From Microbacterium imperiale (GTDB lineage Bacteria > Actinomycetota > Actinomycetes > Actinomycetales > Microbacteriaceae): DNA of 64,000 bases. Positions 46,410-54,466 of the stretch are shown in pieces. The notes beneath the pieces are model-generated. The model saw only the letters and a list, made by a program, of their open reading frames with translations. It ran no database searches and was not told the DNA's origin. The translations under genes were made by a program, and so were the position numbers. Where the stretch lies: assembly GCF_017876655.1 (NCBI RefSeq), contig NZ_JAGIOK010000001.1, positions 2,914,001-2,978,000 on the forward strand, read 5' to 3'. Each line of letters begins with the position of its first letter. Positions within the stretch are counted from its first letter, which is position 1.

Positions 46410-47078
46410 TCACTCGTACGTCGGAGGAGCGCTCTCGAGGTCACGGGCGATCGCGGCGACGCCGCGACGCATCTCGAGGTAGATCTCCCGCACGCTCGCT
46501 CTCTCGTTGAGCTCGGCGCGCCGCACCCACTCGTCGATCGTCAGGCGCAGCACGAGAGCGAGGGTCGACACGGCTGCGCGCGAAGCGATCACGTCGGCAT
46601 CGGCCCCGGCGGCGTCGACGGCGGCATCCGTCAGCTGCTCGACCTGCTCGGCCTCGTTGCGCAGCGCGAGCGCCAGGAGCGAGGGCTCCGCGCCGACGAT
46701 CCGGCGCACACGCAGGGCGCGGATGTGCTCGTCGGGGTGTGCGTCGAAGCGGTCGAGCAGGTTCAGCCAGCTGAGCTCGATACCCTCGACCACCGATGCG
46801 CCGGCGCGGACCGCCGCGATCGCATCGCTGACGACGCGGGCGGAATCGTCCGCGCTCGCGAAGACGGCTGCCTCCTTGGTGGGGAAGTACCGGAAGAACG
46901 TCCGCTGCGACGTGCCCGCCCGGCGTGCGATGTCGTCGACGGTCGTGCCGTGGACCCCGCGCTCCTCGAACAGCTCGAGAGCGGCATCCGACAGCTCTCG
47001 CTGCGTCTCGAGGCGCCGGCGCTCACGCAGTCCGGCGGGATGAGTGTGGGCGGGGGAGTCCTCGCGGTCGCGCTCCAT
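46410..47078 (-). CDS. TetR/AcrR family regulator, probable repressor of the MFS exporter
   Basis: 222 residues. The helix-turn-helix region is ALELFEERGVHGTTVDDI with RAGTSQRTFFRYFPTKEAAVF. The start is set by GACAAT 6 nt upstream and the position of the palindrome ATTGTCGCACAAT in front; an ATG 42 nt further up overlaps the divergent promoter. It is divergent from the DHA2 exporter and probably represses both. Confidence 0.85.
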   Translation of the reverse strand: MERDREDSPAHTHPAGLRERRRLETQRELSDAALELFEERGVHGTTVDDIARRAGTSQRTFFRYFPTKEAAVFASADDSARVVSDAIAAVRAGASVVEGIELSWLNLLDRFDAHPDEHIRALRVRRIVGAEPSLLALALRNEAEQVEQLTDAAVDAAGADADVIASRAAVSTLALVLRLTIDEWVRRAELNERASVREIYLEMRRGVAAIARDLESAPPTYE

Positions 47079-47084
47079 GCAGGA

Positions 47085-47097
47085 ATTGTCGCACAAT
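47085..47097. promoter_or_regulatory. TetR-type palindromic operator
   Basis: ATTGT-CGC-ACAAT (perfect 5-bp arms) between the TetR gene and the MFS gene. It overlaps the regulator's own -10 and sits near the -35 of the exporter promoter. Confidence 0.55.
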
Positions 47098-47119
47098 GCC
47101 TTCGTGTCAGTCACTGCCA

Positions 47120-47125
47120 TATAAT
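47120..47125 (+). promoter_or_regulatory. Leaderless -10 box of the MFS exporter
   Basis: TATAAT, 6 nt, GTG at 47132: the best consensus -10 in the window. Confidence 0.65.
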
Positions 47126-47131
47126 TGATCA

Positions 47132-48619
47132 GTGACCCTCGAACAGCAGCATCCCGAAACGCAATCGGTTCCCATCAACTCCGCCGTCGTGACCCCCGCC
47201 GTCCGCACCGGCCCCGTCATCGCGCTGCTCGTGGCATCCGCGTTCGTGGTGATCCTGAACGAGACGATCATGGGCGTCGCGCTGCCGCGTCTCATGGTCG
47301 ACCTCGACATCACCGCCGCCACCGCGCAGTGGCTGACGACCGGCTTCCTGCTGACGATGGCGATCGTCATCCCGCTGACCGGGTATCTGCTGGCGCGCTT
47401 CCCCCTGCGTCGCATCTACTTCACGGCGATGTCGCTGTTCACGTTGGGCACGCTCATCGCCGCCCTCGCGCCCGGGTTCGAAGTGCTGCTCGCGGGACGC
47501 GTGGTGCAGGCCTCGGGCACGGCGATCATGATGCCGCTGCTGATGACGACGGTGCTCAACGTCGTGGAGCCCTCTCGCCGCGGCCGGATGATGGGCGTCA
47601 TCAGCATCGTCATCGCCGTAGCGCCGGCGATCGGCCCGACGGTGTCGGGTCTGATCCTCTCGGTGCTCGACTGGCGCTGGATGTTCTGGCTCGTCCTCCC
47701 GATCGCGGTGCTCGCCCTCTCGCTCGGCGCCGTCTGGGTGCGTAACGTCACGCAGACCCGCGAGGCGCGGTTCGACGTCGCCTCGGTCGTGCTTTCGGCA
47801 CTCGGCTTCGGCGGCCTGATCTTCGGGCTCAGCTCGATCGGCGAGTCCGCCTCGGGTCATGCGCCCATCCCGGTGTGGATCCCGCTCGTCGTGGGCGCCC
47901 TCTCGCTCGCCGCCTTCGTGGCGCGTCAGCTCGCCCTGCAGAAGTCCGATGCCGCCCTGCTGGACCTGCGCACGTTCCGGTCGCGCGCGTTCAGCCTCGC
48001 CGTCGTCCTGGTCGTCATCGTGATGTCGGCTCTGTTCGGCTCGCTCATCCTGCTGCCGTTGTACCTGCAGCAGGTACTCGGGCTCGACACCCTGACGGTG
48101 GGACTCATGCTGCTTCCCGGCGGCGTGCTCATGGGGGTGATCGCCCCGATCGTCGGTGCGCTGTTCGACCGTTTCGGGCCGACCCCGCTCGTCATCCCGG
48201 GCATGATCGTCGCCGCCGGCGCGCTGTGGGGCATGACGACGTTCGGCACCGATACGCCGGTCGCCTGGATCATCGCGGTGCACATGACTCTCAACCTCGG
48301 TCTCGGCTGCGTCTTCACGCCGCTGCTGACCTCGGCGCTCGGATCGCTGCCGTCGCGGCTCTACTCCCACGGCAGCGCGACGGTGAGCACTCTGCAGCAG
48401 GTCGCGGGTGCCGCGGGCACGGCGCTGTTCATCACCCTGATGTCGGTCGGCGCGGCCACGGCGGCCACCGAAGGGGCGGATGCCGTCGCGGCGACGGCCA
48501 GCGGCGTGCACACGGCCTTCCTGACGGGCGCGATCATCGCCACCGCCGCAGTCCTGCTCACGTTCTTCGTGCGCAAGCCGGCTCCGGCCGAAGGCGCCCC
48601 GCCGGTCGTGGCCCACTGA
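47132..48619 (+). CDS. MFS drug exporter, DHA2 (EmrB/QacA) family, 14 helices
   Basis: 495 residues with about 14 membrane helices. DHA2 motifs include NETIMGVALPRLMVDLDI, WLTTGFLLTMAIVIPLTGYL (quoted as 20) and the motif C region in helix 5 (VAPAIGPTVSGLIL). It exports drugs by proton antiport. It has a GTG leaderless start and is controlled by the divergent TetR gene. Confidence 0.92.
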   Translation: MTLEQQHPETQSVPINSAVVTPAVRTGPVIALLVASAFVVILNETIMGVALPRLMVDLDITAATAQWLTTGFLLTMAIVIPLTGYLLARFPLRRIYFTAMSLFTLGTLIAALAPGFEVLLAGRVVQASGTAIMMPLLMTTVLNVVEPSRRGRMMGVISIVIAVAPAIGPTVSGLILSVLDWRWMFWLVLPIAVLALSLGAVWVRNVTQTREARFDVASVVLSALGFGGLIFGLSSIGESASGHAPIPVWIPLVVGALSLAAFVARQLALQKSDAALLDLRTFRSRAFSLAVVLVVIVMSALFGSLILLPLYLQQVLGLDTLTVGLMLLPGGVLMGVIAPIVGALFDRFGPTPLVIPGMIVAAGALWGMTTFGTDTPVAWIIAVHMTLNLGLGCVFTPLLTSALGSLPSRLYSHGSATVSTLQQVAGAAGTALFITLMSVGAATAATEGADAVAATASGVHTAFLTGAIIATAAVLLTFFVRKPAPAEGAPPVVAH

Positions 48620-48639
48620 CCGGCTGACCGGACTGGAAC

Positions 48640-48683
48640 GACGAACAGGGGCGAGGTGCCGATGCACCCCGCCCCTGTTCGTC
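48640..48683. terminator. Bidirectional terminator between MFS and oxidoreductase genes
   Basis: 14-bp perfect stem GACGAACAGGGGCG / CGCCCCTGTTCGTC with a 16-nt loop, between convergent genes. Confidence 0.8.
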
Positions 48684-48695
48684 TGCCCCCGCGGG

Positions 48696-49727
48696 TCAGC
48701 CCTCGTTGCCCCCATGCATGACCCGCACGAGCATCTTGCCCGTGTTGGCGCCGCGCATCATCGCCAGGAAGGCGTCGACGGTGTTCTCGATGCCGTCGAC
48801 GACGGTCTCGTCGTAGGCGATCTCGCCCTCCGCGAACCAGGCGGTCATTCTCTCGGTGAACTCCGGCGAGAGGTGCAGGTAGGCGGCCAGGGTGAAGCCG
48901 GTAGCCGTGAGACTGCGGGTGATCATCCTGGCCATGTTGTCGGGGCCGGGCGTCTTCTCGGTGGTGTTGTACCCGGCGATCGCGCCGCACAAGGCGAGGC
49001 GCCCACCGGTGTTCATGACGTCGAGCGCCGCCTCGAGGTGGTCGCCCCCGACGTTGTCGAAGAACACGTCGACCCCGTCGGGTGCGTGCGCCGGCAGCTG
49101 CTCGCGAACGGGAGCGTCCTTGTAATTGAACGCCGCGTCGTAGCCGTACTTCTCGGTGAGCAGCGCGACCTTCTCGGCCGATCCTGCTGAGCCGATGACG
49201 CGGCCCGCGCCGAGCAGCTTGGCGATCTGGCCGACGGCCGTCCCGACGGCGCCGGCGGCTCCCGACACGAAGACCGTCTCGCCCGGCTTCAGGTTCGCGA
49301 TCGCAGTGAGTCCGACGTAGGCGGTCAGGCCCGTCATGCCGAGGATGTGCAGCCGCAGCGAGAGGGGGAGCCCGGGAACGTCGGGGACCGGGCGGAAGCT
49401 CGAGGCATCGGCCTGCACCACATCCGTCCAACCGTGCTGGTGCAGCACGACCGTGCCGACGGGCAGGTCGTCCGCGGCGCTCTGGACGACGCGGCCGATC
49501 GCGCCTCCCGCGATCACGTCGCCCAGGGCGAAGGGCGGGATGTAGCTGGGGACATCGTTCATCCGACCGCGCATGTACGGGTCCACCGAGACGTACTCGT
49601 TCGCGACGCGCACCTCGCCCGGGGCGAGCGGGTCGAGCTCGACGCGTTCGATCGCGAAATCGTCGGGCGTCGGCCACCCCTCGGGACGGCGTGCGAGCCG
49701 GATCTGCGTGCTCGTCTCGTGAGTCAT
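48696..49727 (-). CDS. NADP-dependent oxidoreductase, MDR family (CurA/leukotriene B4 dehydrogenase-like)
   Basis: 343 residues, zinc-free medium-chain reductase. The opening RLARRPEGWPTPDDFAI, the YMRGRMND motif, and the NADP site VSGAAGAVGTAVGQIAKLLG are typical of YncB/CurA enzymes that reduce alkenal or enone double bonds. GAAGGAGAACC precedes the ATG. It is followed downstream by the shared terminator. Confidence 0.92.
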   Translation of the reverse strand: MTHETSTQIRLARRPEGWPTPDDFAIERVELDPLAPGEVRVANEYVSVDPYMRGRMNDVPSYIPPFALGDVIAGGAIGRVVQSAADDLPVGTVVLHQHGWTDVVQADASSFRPVPDVPGLPLSLRLHILGMTGLTAYVGLTAIANLKPGETVFVSGAAGAVGTAVGQIAKLLGAGRVIGSAGSAEKVALLTEKYGYDAAFNYKDAPVREQLPAHAPDGVDVFFDNVGGDHLEAALDVMNTGGRLALCGAIAGYNTTEKTPGPDNMARMITRSLTATGFTLAAYLHLSPEFTERMTAWFAEGEIAYDETVVDGIENTVDAFLAMMRGANTGKMLVRVMHGGNEG

Positions 49728-49806
49728 GGTTCTCCTTCGTGAGGGTCGGTGACGGATGCCGTCGGCTCGATCCGAGCCGCGGACAACATGCGCGGGTGGC
49801 GCGGGG

Positions 49807-50196
49807 TCAGAGGGCGAGGCCGAGGATGAGGGCCACGACGCCGAGCGCGGGGATCACGCCCTGCTTGAGCGCCGCGGATGCCTTCGACGGATCGGACAGC
49901 AGCAGCACGAGGCTTGCCGCGACCATCGACCCCGCGCCGGTGAAGACGAGCGTCGCTCCGATCGCGAGCTCGCCGACCGCGACGAAGACGATGCCGGCGA
50001 ACACGGCGATCGCAAGGAACAGGTTGTAGAAGCCCTGGTTGAAAGCGAGGGCTTTCTGCGATTCGGCCTCGGCGACGGTGCCCGTACCGAAGGTCGCGCG
50101 AGCCCGCTCGCTCGTCCAGGCGAGGGACTCGAGATAGAAGATGTAGACGTGCACGAGGGCTGCGAGACCCGCGAGCGCGAGACCGAGGATGATCAC
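49807..50196 (-). CDS. DUF1304 family small membrane protein
   Basis: 129 residues, four predicted membrane helices (VIILGLALAGLAALVHVYIF start). FNQGFYNLFLAIAVF is typical of DUF1304. The function is unknown. The GTG start has AAGGA 8 nt upstream. Longer frames cross the operator palindrome and were rejected. It is divergent from a TetR gene with a shared 40-bp operator, so its expression is surely tied to that regulator. Confidence 0.88.
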   Translation of the reverse strand: MIILGLALAGLAALVHVYIFYLESLAWTSERARATFGTGTVAEAESQKALAFNQGFYNLFLAIAVFAGIVFVAVGELAIGATLVFTGAGSMVAASLVLLLSDPSKASAALKQGVIPALGVVALILGLAL

Positions 50197-50230
50197 GAGC
50201 TGTTCCTTCCGGCGGCTGGCACCGCAATTC

Positions 50231-50270
50231 TGTATCGTTCGGTTCAATATATACTGAACCGAACGATACA
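50231..50270. promoter_or_regulatory. Perfect 40-bp palindromic operator with two overlapping divergent -10 boxes
   Basis: Arms TGTATCGTTCGGTTCA and TGAACCGAACGATACA (16 bp, perfect) surround ATATATAC. TATACT (50250-50255, plus) and TATATT (50251-50246, minus) both lie in the centre and overlap, so one bound TetR dimer or pair of dimers would shut both genes. This is the clearest operator in the window. Confidence 0.85.
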
Positions 50271-50288
50271 CAAAAGGGGTGATGTCCC

Positions 50289-50879
50289 ATGGGGCGGACG
50301 CAGGCGTATGACCGTGGCGAGGTCGTCCGCGCCGCTCGTGGCGTCTTCTGGGAGCAGGGGTTCGACGGCGCACCGCTGCCGGAGCTCGAGCGCGTCACCG
50401 GGCTCAACCGGTCGAGCATCTACCACGCGTTCGGTTCGAAGCGGGGGCTGTTCGACGCCGCCGTCCAGAGCTACCTCGACGAGATCGTGCGACCCCGGCT
50501 GGCTCCGCTGACCGGCTCTGCCGTAGCGCCCGCCGCGATCGAGGATTATCTGAGGGGGCTGCGCAACGCGCTCGGACGCTCGCGTTCTCTCCCCGGTTCG
50601 AGCGGCTGCCTGCTCGTGAACTCGGCCGCCGCCCCGATCGGGAGGGATGACGCTGTCGCCCAGGTGGTCTCCGACTACCGCGCCGAGCTGCGCGCCGCCT
50701 TCGGCCGGGGCGTCGTGGCGCGCCGTCCTGACCTTTCCGCCGGCGATGCGGCCACGCTGGCCGACGCCTGCACCGGTCTCGTGATCTCGGCGTTCGCCCT
50801 CGTCCGCGTCGACACCGCTGGTGCTGTCGACGCCATCGGGACCGCGATCGCGCTCGTGGCGGGATCGCCGCGATCCTGA
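50289..50879 (+). CDS. TetR/AcrR family regulator of the DUF1304 gene
   Basis: 196 residues. The helix-turn-helix reads VVRAARGVFWEQGFDGAPL, then LERVTGLNRSSIYHAFGSKR. The C-terminal ligand domain contains SSGCLLVNSAA, as in TetR proteins of the NemR/AcuR group that sense electrophiles through Cys; here one Cys lies in that segment. AAGGGG lies about 8 nt before the ATG, so the mRNA has a ~27-nt leader. It is very likely autoregulated through the 40-bp palindrome. Confidence 0.88.
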   Translation: MGRTQAYDRGEVVRAARGVFWEQGFDGAPLPELERVTGLNRSSIYHAFGSKRGLFDAAVQSYLDEIVRPRLAPLTGSAVAPAAIEDYLRGLRNALGRSRSLPGSSGCLLVNSAAAPIGRDDAVAQVVSDYRAELRAAFGRGVVARRPDLSAGDAATLADACTGLVISAFALVRVDTAGAVDAIGTAIALVAGSPRS

Positions 50880-50988
50880 ACGCGCTGCCCTCATCCGCGA
50901 TGCGCGCTCGGACGCAGCGCTTTACGCCTCTTCCTTGACTTTTGGCAAGCGTTCGCGGTGAGAATTCGCGACGCTTACCGTGAGCCGC

Positions 50989-51888
50989 GTGCAGCAGAGC
51001 GATCAGTACGACTTCGACAACCCCGTGACCCGATACGAGCGGGTCGAACCGCCGGTGCAGCATCAGCCCGAGCCCGGTGTGCAGGCCGACATGCAGCCCG
51101 TCCCCGACCTCGGCGAAGAGACCTACCGGGGTTCCGGTCGGCTCTTCGGTCGCAAGGCACTGATCACCGGTGGAGACTCCGGTATCGGCGGCGCGACGGC
51201 GATCGCCTTCGCTCGCGAGGGTGCGGACGTGGTCATCGTCCATCTGCCCGCCGAGCAGCGGGACGCCGACCGCATCCTGGGCCTCATCGCCGACGCCGGC
51301 GTCCGCGGACACGCCATCGCCGCCGATATCTCGGATGCCGCCGCGTGCCGATCGCTCGTCGCCGAAGCGGCCGAGTTCCTCGGTGGCATCGACATCCTCG
51401 TCAACAACGCCGGCAAGCAGGTCGCCGTCGAGCGGCTCGAAGACCTCTCGGACGAGCAGTTCGCAGCAACGTTCCACACCAACGTGTTCGCCAACTTCTG
51501 GATCACGAAAGCAGCGCTGCCGCACCTGTCGGCGGGCGCCTCGATCATCAACACGGCGTCTCTCGAGGCGTACAAGCCGGCGCCGGACCGCGTCGACTAC
51601 GCCGCCACCAAGGCGGCGGTCAACAATCTGTCGAAGGGTCTGGCGCAGCAGCTCGCGCCCCGCGGCATCCGGGTCAACGTCGTCGCCCCTGGACCGGTGT
51701 GGTCGGCGCTGCAGGTCAGCCAGGGCGTGTCGGACGAGCAGATGCGCGCCTTCGATGATGAGAGCACCTACCAGCGGGCCGGGCAGCCGGCCGAGATCGC
51801 ACCGGCGTTCGTCTTCCTCGCCTCGGCAGAGTCGAGCTACGTCTCGGGCGAGACCCTCAACGTCAACGGGGGCATGGTCACTCCGTGA
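50989..51888 (+). CDS. SDR family oxidoreductase (YhdF/glucose-dehydrogenase-like)
   Basis: 299 residues. The N-terminal extension QQSDQYDFDNPVTRY is typical of YhdF-type SDRs, followed by the cofactor motif TGGDSGIGGA, NNAGKQ, the active site Ser (IINTASLEAY), and YxxxK as VDYAATKAAV. TACCGT stands 7 nt before this GTG; a GTG three codons earlier lies inside the box. It probably oxidises a polyol or aldehyde with NAD(P). The next gene starts in its stop. Confidence 0.88.
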   Translation: MQQSDQYDFDNPVTRYERVEPPVQHQPEPGVQADMQPVPDLGEETYRGSGRLFGRKALITGGDSGIGGATAIAFAREGADVVIVHLPAEQRDADRILGLIADAGVRGHAIAADISDAAACRSLVAEAAEFLGGIDILVNNAGKQVAVERLEDLSDEQFAATFHTNVFANFWITKAALPHLSAGASIINTASLEAYKPAPDRVDYAATKAAVNNLSKGLAQQLAPRGIRVNVVAPGPVWSALQVSQGVSDEQMRAFDDESTYQRAGQPAEIAPAFVFLASAESSYVSGETLNVNGGMVTP

Positions 51889-52901
51889 GCGCGAGATCTT
51901 TCGCGGTCGTCTCGCTACGCGGTGACGTACCGGGGCTCGACGACGCCCTCGACGAGGCGTCCACCGCCGCGGCAGATGCCGTCGGCCCGTTTCGTGTGGT
52001 CGTCGCCTCGGCGACGGACGCCGGTGAGGTCCTCTCCGCGATCGCCGAAGCCGAGATCCACACGCCGTGGGTGCTCGTCGGCAACGCCGTCCAGCACGAG
52101 CTGATCGCGACGATCGTCGACTGCGCGCTCGACGGCGCGATCGGTGTGTTCGGGCTGGCCGGCGTCGTCGTCGTCGACGGGCCGGTTCCCGGTGCCGTGC
52201 GCGAGCGTGAGGTCCCCGCAGACGCCACCACCGCCGATGATCTCGCGGCCGCCGTCCGCCGCCTCGCCGCTGGCGTCGCCGATCGATCGCCGCGCGTGCC
52301 CGAGGCCTGGGCGCGCGTCATCGCCTCGTCTCGCACCGACGTCGCGGTACGGGCGACCCTCGCCCGTCGAGCGCTCGCCGACGACCCGGAGTACTCGCCA
52401 CGGTCGCTCACGCCCGCGCAGCTGGCGCTCCTGCGGCAGGTGGCCCGCCGCGTGATGCCCCAGGGCGACGGTGCCGCGATGGATCTCGCCGCGCGCCTGG
52501 ACCGCATGGTCGCCGCGGGGGAGAGCGACGGGTGGCGCCCCACCGGCATGTCGACGGACGAAGAGGCCTACCGCGCTGGTCTCGACGCGCTCGCGGCGAT
52601 CTGGAAGCGCGGCTCGGCTGCGCAGGACGAGGTCATCCGCGAGGTCATCGCCGGCACGGCGGCATCCGGTTCCGTGCTCACGCCCGGCCAGCTGAGTCTG
52701 TGGTTCGAGGACGCCCGCAACGACCTCGCTCGCGCGTGGCTGTCGCACCCCGCATCCCTCGCGCGGGTCGGCTACAGCGGCTTCGCCACCGGTGGCACCG
52801 GACCCGAGCCCGCCGGGTACCTCGTGCTCGCGGCCGGCCAGCGCGAGGAATGGGAACCCGACGAGCTCGGCCGCCTGCAGGAAAGAGGAGACGCAGCATG
52901 A
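51885..52901 (+). CDS. Protein with gluconate-dehydrogenase-subunit-3-like C-terminal domain and unknown N-terminal domain
   Basis: 338 residues. The C-terminal half (about 165-320; TPAQLALLRQVARRVMP ... DLARAWLSHP) resembles the small subunit that partners GMC-type membrane dehydrogenases, and the next gene is a GMC enzyme. The first ~130 residues have the texture of an alpha/beta domain (RVVVASATDAGEVLSAIAEA; VVVVDGPVPG) that I cannot place; it might be glycosyltransferase-like. There is no Tat signal, unlike usual subunit 3 proteins. It overlaps both neighbours (GTGA, ATGA). Confidence 0.65.
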   Translation: MSARSFAVVSLRGDVPGLDDALDEASTAAADAVGPFRVVVASATDAGEVLSAIAEAEIHTPWVLVGNAVQHELIATIVDCALDGAIGVFGLAGVVVVDGPVPGAVREREVPADATTADDLAAAVRRLAAGVADRSPRVPEAWARVIASSRTDVAVRATLARRALADDPEYSPRSLTPAQLALLRQVARRVMPQGDGAAMDLAARLDRMVAAGESDGWRPTGMSTDEEAYRAGLDALAAIWKRGSAAQDEVIREVIAGTAASGSVLTPGQLSLWFEDARNDLARAWLSHPASLARVGYSGFATGGTGPEPAGYLVLAAGQREEWEPDELGRLQERGDAA

Positions 52902-54445
52902 ACCTCACCGAGATGCGTACGTACGACCTCGACGAGGTCGTGGATGTCGTCGTCGTGGGCACCGGCGCCGGGGGCGGACCCCTGCTCAGCCGGCTCGCCG
53001 AGCGCGGCCTGCGCGTCGTCGCCCTCGAAGCCGGACCCAACCTCGAGCTCGACCAGTTCACACCGGATGAGCGCGAGGCGACCCGCATCAACTGGATGTC
53101 GGACCGCTTCAGCGGCGGTGATGCCCCGACAGCGTTCGGCCCGAACAACAGCGGGTGGGGCGTCGGCGGTGGAACCCTGCACTGGGGAGCCTTTACGCCG
53201 CGCCCCGACCGGCGCGATCTGTCGCTGCGAACCGAGACCGGGCAGGGGCGCGACTGGCCCGTCGACTACGACGAGCTCATCGGCTACGTCGCCGAGGTCG
53301 AGCGCTTCATCGGAGTGAGCGGCCCGACCCCGTACCCCTGGGATCCGCAGCGCGAGTACCTCGACGGACCGACGCGGCGCAACGCCCCGGCCGACCTGGT
53401 GCTGCAAGGCTGTGAGCGCCTCGGCATCACGGCCACCGACGCGCCGGCGGCGATCATCACGCGAGACCGCGACCAGCCGCACTACGGGCTGCGCAAGGCG
53501 AGCATCGACGTCGGCGGCATCCACCAGGGCGACCGGTTCGGCTACAAGGCGACCACCGCCATCACCTATCTGCCCGTCGCGGTCGCGCACGGCGCCGAGA
53601 TCCGGCCCGACTCGATGGTGCACCGGATCGAACAGGATGCCGCCGGCGCGGTGACCGCGGTCGTCTACCTGCACGAGGGCGTCGAGTACCGACAGCGTTG
53701 CGCCGCGCTCGTCCTCGCCGGCGGCGGGATCGAGACTCCGCGACTGCTGCTGAACACCGGGCTCGCGAACTCGAGCGGTCAGGTGGGACGCAACTTCCTC
53801 GCCCACGGCGGCGTGCAGGTGTGGGGGCGCTTCGACGAGTCGGTCCGCGGGTACCGGGGCTACCCGTCGGCCGCGATCACCGAGGACTTCGTGCGCCCCG
53901 ACGGCGTGGACTTCGCCGGGGGCTACCTCATCCAGAGCCTCGGGGTGATGCCGCTGACCTACGCCACCTCGCTCGTGCGCGGGGGCGGGCTGTGGGGAGC
54001 GGACCTCATGGCGGCGCTGGACGCCTGGCAGAACTCGGCCGGCATCGGGATCAACGGCGAGTGCCTGCCGTCGGAGCGCAATCTGCTGGTGCTGTCGGAC
54101 GACACCGACGAGTGGGGCATTCCGCGCGCCGAGATCAGCTTCTCACCGGGTGAGAACGAGAAGGCGATCGATGCTCACGCGGTGGACGTCATGACCCGCA
54201 TCCTCGAGGCGGCCGGTGCGCGCGAGACGCGGGTGCTCGCCCGCACGGCGCACACCATCGGCACGTGCCGCATGAGCATCGACCCGGATGACGGGGTGGT
54301 CGATCCCGAGGGGCGGTCGCACGACATCCCGAACATGTGGATCTGCGACAACTCGACGTTCCCCAGCGCGCTGTCGGCGAACCCCGGCCTCACGCAGATG
54401 GCGATGTCGCTGCGGACGGCCGATCGGATGCTGGCATCACGGTGA
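52898..54445 (+). CDS. GMC family oxidoreductase
   Basis: 515-residue FAD enzyme. FAD fold VVVVGTGAGGGPLLSRLAERG with Glu in ALEAGPN, GMC segment GWGVGGGTLHWGAF, and the catalytic region HTIGTCRMSIDPDDGVVDPE near the C-terminus with His-Asn pair (NPGLTQMA). It probably oxidises a sugar or alcohol, with the preceding subunit-3-like protein as partner. GAAAGAGGAG lies about 8 nt before the ATG. No cytochrome c subunit is nearby. Confidence 0.9.
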   Translation: MNLTEMRTYDLDEVVDVVVVGTGAGGGPLLSRLAERGLRVVALEAGPNLELDQFTPDEREATRINWMSDRFSGGDAPTAFGPNNSGWGVGGGTLHWGAFTPRPDRRDLSLRTETGQGRDWPVDYDELIGYVAEVERFIGVSGPTPYPWDPQREYLDGPTRRNAPADLVLQGCERLGITATDAPAAIITRDRDQPHYGLRKASIDVGGIHQGDRFGYKATTAITYLPVAVAHGAEIRPDSMVHRIEQDAAGAVTAVVYLHEGVEYRQRCAALVLAGGGIETPRLLLNTGLANSSGQVGRNFLAHGGVQVWGRFDESVRGYRGYPSAAITEDFVRPDGVDFAGGYLIQSLGVMPLTYATSLVRGGGLWGADLMAALDAWQNSAGIGINGECLPSERNLLVLSDDTDEWGIPRAEISFSPGENEKAIDAHAVDVMTRILEAAGARETRVLARTAHTIGTCRMSIDPDDGVVDPEGRSHDIPNMWICDNSTFPSALSANPGLTQMAMSLRTADRMLASR

Positions 54446-54466
54446 TCGGCCGCCCGCAGCGGGGCG

